Shown: positions 61,179 to 64,000 of the stretch, in pieces
How positions within the stretch are numbered: the first letter of the stretch is position 1
Layout: each line of letters starts with the position of its first letter
Assembly: GCF_964253025.1 (NCBI RefSeq)
Contig: NZ_CAXUQC020000001.1
Coordinates: 124,001 to 188,000, forward strand
Reading direction: 5' to 3'
Source of the DNA: Rhizobacter sp964253025
GTDB lineage: Bacteria; Pseudomonadota; Gammaproteobacteria; Burkholderiales; Burkholderiaceae_C
Length of the DNA: 64,000 nt
The notes under the pieces: generated by a model
What the model saw: the letters and a program-made list of their open reading frames with translations, nothing else
Told to the model about the DNA's origin: nothing
The model's database searches: none
Position numbers and translations under genes: made by a program

Positions 61179-61812
61179 GCCGATCGAGCACGGCCGCGAG
61201 ACAGAGCCGCTCCATCTCGGCCGCCCACTGCCGGCGCTCCGCCTCGGTGAGCTGAACGAGCACGGCGTAGCGACGGCCGCCCCAGGCCGCAAGGTGCAGC
61301 GCCCGCACCGTCTCCGGCGAGGGCGGGTGGGACAGGTCGGTGCAGGCATCGAACACCCGTTGCCACATGGCGGCCAGCTCCTCGTGGGCGCGGCGCTGGT
61401 GCTTGGGCTCGGCGATCTCCGCTTCGAGCAGCATCATGTCCCGGTGGAACCAGGGCAGGGCGTCCGCCTGGCTGCCGCAGGCCAGGCTCACCAGGCGGTG
61501 CAGGCGTTCGCGCCAGTCGAGGCCTGCGGGCTCCACCGCCTGCGCGTCGACGGCGCGGATCAGCGCCTCGATGCCATGGCGCACGTAGCCCGAGAGCAGC
61601 GCCTTCTTGCTGGGGAAGTAGTCGTACAGCGTGCCGATGGCGATGCCGGCTTCGAGGGCGACGGCGCGCGTGGTGAGACGCTGCCAACCGTCGCGCTGCC
61701 AAATCCGAACAAAGGCGTCGAACACGGCCTGCACGGTGGCCTTGGCGCGGGCCTGGCGCGGTCGCTTCAGCGGCTTGTTGCCGGGCGAGGGCGGGGAGGC
61801 GGTCAGTGCCAC
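61162..61812 (-). CDS. TetR-family regulator of the DUF2855 gene
   Basis: A 216-residue TetR protein. HTH (about 20-65): RLTTRAVALEAGIAIGTLYD and YFPSKKALLSGYVRHGIEAL. The C-terminal ligand domain is helical (HRLVSLACGSQADALPWFHR). It is divergent from the DUF2855 gene across a 77-bp gap, which is the usual layout for local repression. No clear palindrome was found in the gap. Its stop is within the hairpin shared with the carboxylesterase gene. Confidence 0.88.
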   Translation of the reverse strand: MALTASPPSPGNKPLKRPRQARAKATVQAVFDAFVRIWQRDGWQRLTTRAVALEAGIAIGTLYDYFPSKKALLSGYVRHGIEALIRAVDAQAVEPAGLDWRERLHRLVSLACGSQADALPWFHRDMMLLEAEIAEPKHQRRAHEELAAMWQRVFDACTDLSHPPSPETVRALHLAAWGGRRYAVLVQLTEAERRQWAAEMERLCLAAVLDRQAEAP

Positions 61813-61889
61813 CGGAAACCGAACCCGCTCATTGCCATCCCGACCTACAGTGATTCTTCTTCGCCATCCCCATCACGAAAGAGTTCCCG

Positions 61890-62993
61890 ATGACCTTGCT
61901 GACCAGCCTCCAGACCGACAAGACCGCGCTGCACCGCACGCGGCTCGTGAGCGCGCCGCTCGGCAGCCTGCAGCCCGGCGAGGCATTGATGCGCATCGAC
62001 CGGCTGGCCGTGACGACGAACAATATCACCTACGCCGCGTTCGGCGACACCCCGCACCTGCGCTACTGGAGCTTCTTTCCCACCGGCGCCGAAGGCTGGG
62101 GCCACATGCCGGCCTGGGGCTTCGCCGAAGTCGTGCGTTCGACCGTCGACGGCCTGGCCGAAGGCGAGCGCTTCTATGGCTACTGGCCCATCGCGAGCCA
62201 CCTGATCGTGCAGCCGGTGCGCGTCGGCGAGCGCGGTTTCTATGACGGCACGCCGCACCGCCTCGACCTCACCTCCGCCTACAACCAGTACCAGCGCACC
62301 ACCACCGACGCGGCCTACCGGGCCGAGCTGGAGAACTTCCAGATGCTGCTGCGCCCGTTGTTCATCACCTCCTTCATGCTCGCGGACTTCCTGGAGGACA
62401 ACGCGTTCTTCGGCGCCCGCCAGATCGTGTTCTCCAGCGCGTCCAGCAAGACGGCTTATGGCACGGCCTTCTGCCTCGAAGGCCGCGACGTGCAGCGCGT
62501 CGGCCTGACCTCTGGCGGCAACCGGGCCTTCGTCGAGGGCCTGGGCTGCTATGGCCGCGCCGTGACCTACGACGAGCTCGAATCGCTCGACCCCGCCGTC
62601 CCGACGCTCTATGTCGACTTCTCGGGCGACGCGGCGTTGCGCAGCCGGGTGCACGCCCATTTCGGAGCGTCGCTCGTTCATGACTGCTATGCCGGCTCGG
62701 CGCAGACCCATGCCCACATCAGCGAGTCGAAGGTCGCCCTGCCGGGCCCGGCGCCGCAGCCTTACTTCGCGCCGAACCAGATCAGGAAGCGCAACGCGGA
62801 CTGGGGCGCGGCCGAGGTGACGCGTCGTTTCAATGCGGCGCAGCTCGCCTTCATCACCCGGGTGAACGACGCCAGCGCGCCGTGGATGAAGGTGCGTGAG
62901 CACCGCGGCCTGTCCGCCGCACAGGACCTGGTGGACGCGCTCGGTACCGGCCGGGTCGATCCGAACCTCGGACACGTGGTGGTGCTCGACTGA
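61890..62993 (+). CDS. DUF2855 family protein
   Basis: A 367-residue soluble protein of the DUF2855 family, distantly related to zinc-independent MDR-type oxidoreductases. Recognisable blocks: RIDRLAVTTNNITYAAFGD (N-terminal GroES-like part), WGFAEVVRS, and a cofactor-like segment IVFSSASSKTAYGTAF followed by VQRVGLTSGGN. The classical GxGxxG of NAD(P) binding is not visible; SSASSKT stands in its place. Reaction unknown; an oxidoreductase role is inferred from the fold. Probably controlled by the divergent TetR protein. Confidence 0.82.
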   Translation: MTLLTSLQTDKTALHRTRLVSAPLGSLQPGEALMRIDRLAVTTNNITYAAFGDTPHLRYWSFFPTGAEGWGHMPAWGFAEVVRSTVDGLAEGERFYGYWPIASHLIVQPVRVGERGFYDGTPHRLDLTSAYNQYQRTTTDAAYRAELENFQMLLRPLFITSFMLADFLEDNAFFGARQIVFSSASSKTAYGTAFCLEGRDVQRVGLTSGGNRAFVEGLGCYGRAVTYDELESLDPAVPTLYVDFSGDAALRSRVHAHFGASLVHDCYAGSAQTHAHISESKVALPGPAPQPYFAPNQIRKRNADWGAAEVTRRFNAAQLAFITRVNDASAPWMKVREHRGLSAAQDLVDALGTGRVDPNLGHVVVLD

Positions 62994-63196
62994 CCCGGCT
63001 GCGGCATCTGCGGCAGGCGTGCGCGGTCCGGCCCGCATGTCCTTGCCGCGGGTGTTGGATTGCGACCGCGTCTGCCCGTGGGGGCTATAAACGACGGAAC
63101 ACCGCATGGTGTCGGAGTCGCCGCCTGTTGCACGCTCCTGCCTGCAGCAGGTGGCCTTTCGCGCCAACCTGCCGTCCCCACCCCGAGAGGAGCACG

Positions 63197-64000
63197 ATGC
63201 CGTCCCCCAATTCATCCAAGCTACGCGAAGTCACGGCCGAGGACAGCGCCGCAGCGCCCGTCGTGCGCGCCATCGACGTCGGCTTCGGCCTGGTCAAGCT
63301 CACCGTGCGCGAAGGCGACGGCGTGGCCATCATGAACTTCCCGTCGATGGCGATCCCGGCCGATGCGAGCGCGGTTCGCTCGCTGGGCACCCGCCGACGC
63401 GACACCTACGATGTGCCCGTCAATGGCGCTCTCTACGAAGTGGGCCGCGACGTCGGGCTCGCGCAAGCCGGCGGCAGCTTCGGTCGCGACGTCACCGACG
63501 AGTTCTACCGCGGCACCATCTACGAAGCTCTCACCAAGGGCGCGCTGCGCTACATGGCCGAAGCGGGCGACACGCGCATCGACGTGCTGGTGCTCGGCCT
63601 GCCGGTCAACCAGTACAACGACGCCAAGCGCCGCGACTACCTGCGCGACCACTACCAGGGCGACATCGACGTCGGCGACGGCAAGACGGTGAGCGTGGCC
63701 AAGGTGGTGGTGCAGGCGCAACCCATGGGCGGGTACGCCGCGCTCGACGATCACCTCGACGAACTGAATGCGGTCATCTCGCGCACGGGTGGCGCCCTCG
63801 AGCCGCTGGCGAGCGGCGAGGTGCTGGACGACCTCTCCGTGCTGATGGTCGATCCGGGCGAGCACACGCTCGACTGGCTGCTCATCCAGCAGGGCTCCAT
63901 CAACCCGCGCGCCAGCGGTGCGGCGTCGGATGCCGGTCGCCATCGCGTGGTGCGGGCGGTCCAGGAATCCCTCGCGGCGGAGGTCGGGCGGCCGCTCGGC
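63197..64000 (+). CDS. ParM/StbA-like actin homologue (3' part missing), possible PRTRC protein D
   Basis: Start ATG 63197 follows GAGAGGAGC; at least 268 residues are visible before the window ends. Actin-like nucleotide-binding features: phosphate-1 loop AIDVGFGLVKLTV (about 25-37) and a phosphate-2-type segment LMVDPGEHTLDWLLI (about 217-231), with the sub-domain RIDVLVLGLPVNQYND between. ParM/StbA proteins form filaments that separate plasmids; PRTRC system protein D is a close subgroup found on plasmids, chromids and integrative elements. TATAAA at 63086-63091 may be its -10. Partners would lie beyond the edge, so the assignment is partial. Confidence 0.6.
   Translation, partial: MPSPNSSKLREVTAEDSAAAPVVRAIDVGFGLVKLTVREGDGVAIMNFPSMAIPADASAVRSLGTRRRDTYDVPVNGALYEVGRDVGLAQAGGSFGRDVTDEFYRGTIYEALTKGALRYMAEAGDTRIDVLVLGLPVNQYNDAKRRDYLRDHYQGDIDVGDGKTVSVAKVVVQAQPMGGYAALDDHLDELNAVISRTGGALEPLASGEVLDDLSVLMVDPGEHTLDWLLIQQGSINPRASGAASDAGRHRVVRAVQESLAAEVGRPLG

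Noticed and set aside
61813..61889. TetR operator between the TetR and DUF2855 genes
   Set aside because: The 77-bp gap was inspected and no convincing inverted repeat was found.

Overview
The window looks like chromosomal DNA of a high-GC betaproteobacterium of the order Burkholderiales, most like the Rhizobacter/Ideonella/Leptothrix side of the order. The supporting signs are general porins, CcsB/ResB (system II) cytochrome assembly, cytochrome c4, MsrPQ, groESL behind a CIRCE element, and a PET-hydrolase-type secreted esterase. Strong third-position GC creates many long antisense open frames, and these were discarded. The genus is an inference; nothing in the window fixes it.

Layout. 1-2.3 kb: the 5' end of an outer-membrane protein gene, then a PETase-like hydrolase divergent from a TetR regulator, with a perfect 9-2-9 palindrome between them. 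2.4-6.4 kb: MaoC hydratase, MATE exporter, a lone pseudopilin, and a CLC chloride/proton exchanger. 6.4-12.6 kb: trehalose module (otsB, an unusual membrane-anchored otsA, a divergent GH15 enzyme), followed by an unknown protein coupled to a small GTPase. 12.7-21.6 kb: BLIP-like lipoprotein, msrQ/msrP, ccsB/resB, cytochrome c4, engB and an epoxide-hydrolase-like enzyme. 21.7-26.3 kb: groESL with CIRCE and promoter, then a scar with a decayed IS256-family transposase, an orphan membrane protein and about 550 bp without genes.

26.3-34.5 kb: a sugar operon on the minus strand (GH1 beta-glucosidase, porin, ABC transporter, LacI regulator). It is preceded by two LacI-type palindromes. The same 14-bp palindrome recurs 18 kb away, in front of a secreted GH128-type glucanase, so the two loci probably form one beta-glucan regulon. 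34.7-38.7 kb: Fur-box TonB receptor and an uncharacterised outer-membrane protein.

38.7-46.9 kb: a predicted 5-oxoproline regulon made of pxpA, fused pxpB-pxpC, a biotin carboxylase-BCCP protein, a GntR regulator and a DctPQM TRAP importer. The pxp operon and the TRAP operon carry the same 18-bp palindromic site.

47-64 kb: an esterase-rich stretch with a PHB-depolymerase-family esterase, a lipoprotein with two tandem alpha/beta-hydrolase domains, RidA-like and LysR genes, the GH128 lipoprotein, a crotonase, DUF4142 and diheme cytochrome genes, a GntR gene, two tandem type-B carboxylesterase lipoproteins with a shared extra N-terminal domain, a TetR gene, a DUF2855 gene, and the start of a ParM/StbA-like actin homologue that runs off the end.

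The strongest leads are the two linked regulons defined by repeated operators, the divergent PETase-like enzyme, the sensor-like OtsA, and the duplicated esterase lipoproteins. No CRISPR array, prophage, rRNA or tRNA was seen.
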